Source of the DNA: Deltaproteobacteria bacterium HGW-Deltaproteobacteria-14
Lineage (GTDB): Bacteria; Myxococcota_A; UBA9042; PHBI01
Assembly (NCBI GenBank): GCA_002841945.1
Contig: PHBI01000062.1
Coordinates: forward strand, 1 to 33,236
DNA: 33,236 bases
Direction: 5' to 3'
Shown in pieces: positions 32,707 to 33,236 of this stretch. A program made the position numbers and the translations under genes. The notes beneath the pieces were generated by a model that was not told the origin of the DNA, made no database searches, and saw only the letters and a list, made by a program, of their open reading frames with translations. Numbering within the stretch: position 1 is the stretch's first letter; the number at the start of each line of letters is the position of its first letter.

Positions 32707-33236
32707 ATGGAACATCTTACCCGCCGCCCCCCGCGCACCTCGTCCACGTGGGGGGCGCTGGCCCTCTCCGTCGCCATACTGGGCGCGGCCGGGATCATCT
32801 CCGGGTGCAAGGGCGGCGACGACAAGAAGCCCGACGAGGCGCCGGCGGTCGCGCTGACGACGCCGGAGCCGGGCGAGCTGCCAGCCGCGGGCGACGTCGC
32901 AGGAGACTCCAAGTCCGCGAACCCGGGGGCGGGGAAGCGGGACGCGGCGCCGCACATCAAGACCTCCGCCGCCGAGCCTGGCGCGGCGGCCGGCGACGTA
33001 CCGGTGGCCGGGGCCCCGGCCACGGTGACCGCGCGGACCGCCAAGCAGCTGCCCGGTCGCGCCGCGGCGGCCGGACCGATGGCCCGCACGCCGACGACGA
33101 TGCGCCGACCGGCGGCGGCGCTCCGCCCCGGGACGCCCGACGGCGCGGCGGCGGCCGAACCGACGACCGGCGCGGCGCTCGTTGGGGACGCGGACGGCGC
33201 GGAGGACGACGGCGCTGAGCCGGGCGCGCCGGGGGG
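32707..33236 (+). CDS. Ala/Pro/Gly-rich lipoprotein, 3' end beyond the window
   Basis: At least 176 residues with no stop before the window edge. The N-terminus has basic residues (R-R-P-P-R), a hydrophobic stretch and the lipobox I-S-G-C (Cys34), then K-G-G-D-D-K-K-P-D-E. The remainder is a low-complexity Ala/Pro/Gly/Asp/Thr region with no recognised domain, probably a linker preceding a folded domain beyond the window. The ribosome-binding site is weak. The frame is supported by the clean lipoprotein signal. Divergent from the RecD2-like gene. Confidence 0.6.
   Translation, partial: MEHLTRRPPRTSSTWGALALSVAILGAAGIISGCKGGDDKKPDEAPAVALTTPEPGELPAAGDVAGDSKSANPGAGKRDAAPHIKTSAAEPGAAAGDVPVAGAPATVTARTAKQLPGRAAAAGPMARTPTTMRRPAAALRPGTPDGAAAAEPTTGAALVGDADGAEDDGAEPGAPG

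Noticed and set aside
30489..33218. 909-codon plus-strand open frame opposite the RecD2-like gene
   Set aside because: No recognisable domain; the opposite strand has all helicase motifs. The real plus-strand gene at 32707 is in another frame.

Overview
The window is very GC-rich DNA, densely packed with genes. It looks like a chromosomal segment from a free-living, gram-negative, predatory or social-type deltaproteobacterium, most likely Myxococcota or a close relative. This is inferred from the style of the proteins: many lipoproteins whose lipobox cysteine is followed by an Asp/Thr/Ala-rich linker, myxobacterial-style Cys-rich repeat proteins, FIST and hybrid-kinase signalling, and a CehA/McbA-type hydrolase. 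No rRNA, tRNA, CRISPR array or intact mobile element was seen.

Left part (1-9244): two strong hairpins, then a minus-strand secreted protein with 18 Cys-rich modules (137 cysteines). Divergent from it is a plus-strand run: an M1-family aminopeptidase lipoprotein, a CehA/McbA-type metallohydrolase lipoprotein, and a small exported EF-hand protein whose TTG start overlaps the upstream stop. A four-unit 10-bp tandem repeat lies in the convergent gap before a PIN-PhoH ATPase gene.

Middle part (9245-20639): the PIN-PhoH gene, a divergent MaoC-type hot-dog protein, and a decayed IS110-family transposase fragment. A minus-strand block follows. In transcription order it holds a FIST sensor gene and its hybrid histidine kinase, a hexapeptide-repeat acyltransferase, a separate FTP/PepSY propeptide-like gene overlapping a gluzincin metallopeptidase that has no propeptide of its own, and a kinase-like protein whose phospho-accepting His and ATP-binding motifs are lost but whose second receiver and HPt domain are intact. 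The FIST-linked kinase lacks an HPt domain and the degenerate kinase supplies one, so the two could form one phosphorelay (inference).

Right part (20640-33236): a 5'-truncated trypsin-like protease remnant with a Cys-rich tail, a large lipoprotein with a duplicated jelly-roll-like domain, and a TIG-domain lipoprotein. Next come a single-HKD phospholipase D-family protein and the lipoprotein overlapping it. The most notable locus is a four-gene minus-strand operon with every junction overlapping: RecD2-like helicase, RNase II/R-family exonuclease, XPB-like helicase and a DUF790/Bax1-like nuclease. It resembles the archaeal XPB-Bax1 helicase-nuclease pair joined to a second helicase and an exoribonuclease. 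The window ends inside an Ala/Pro/Gly-rich lipoprotein gene.
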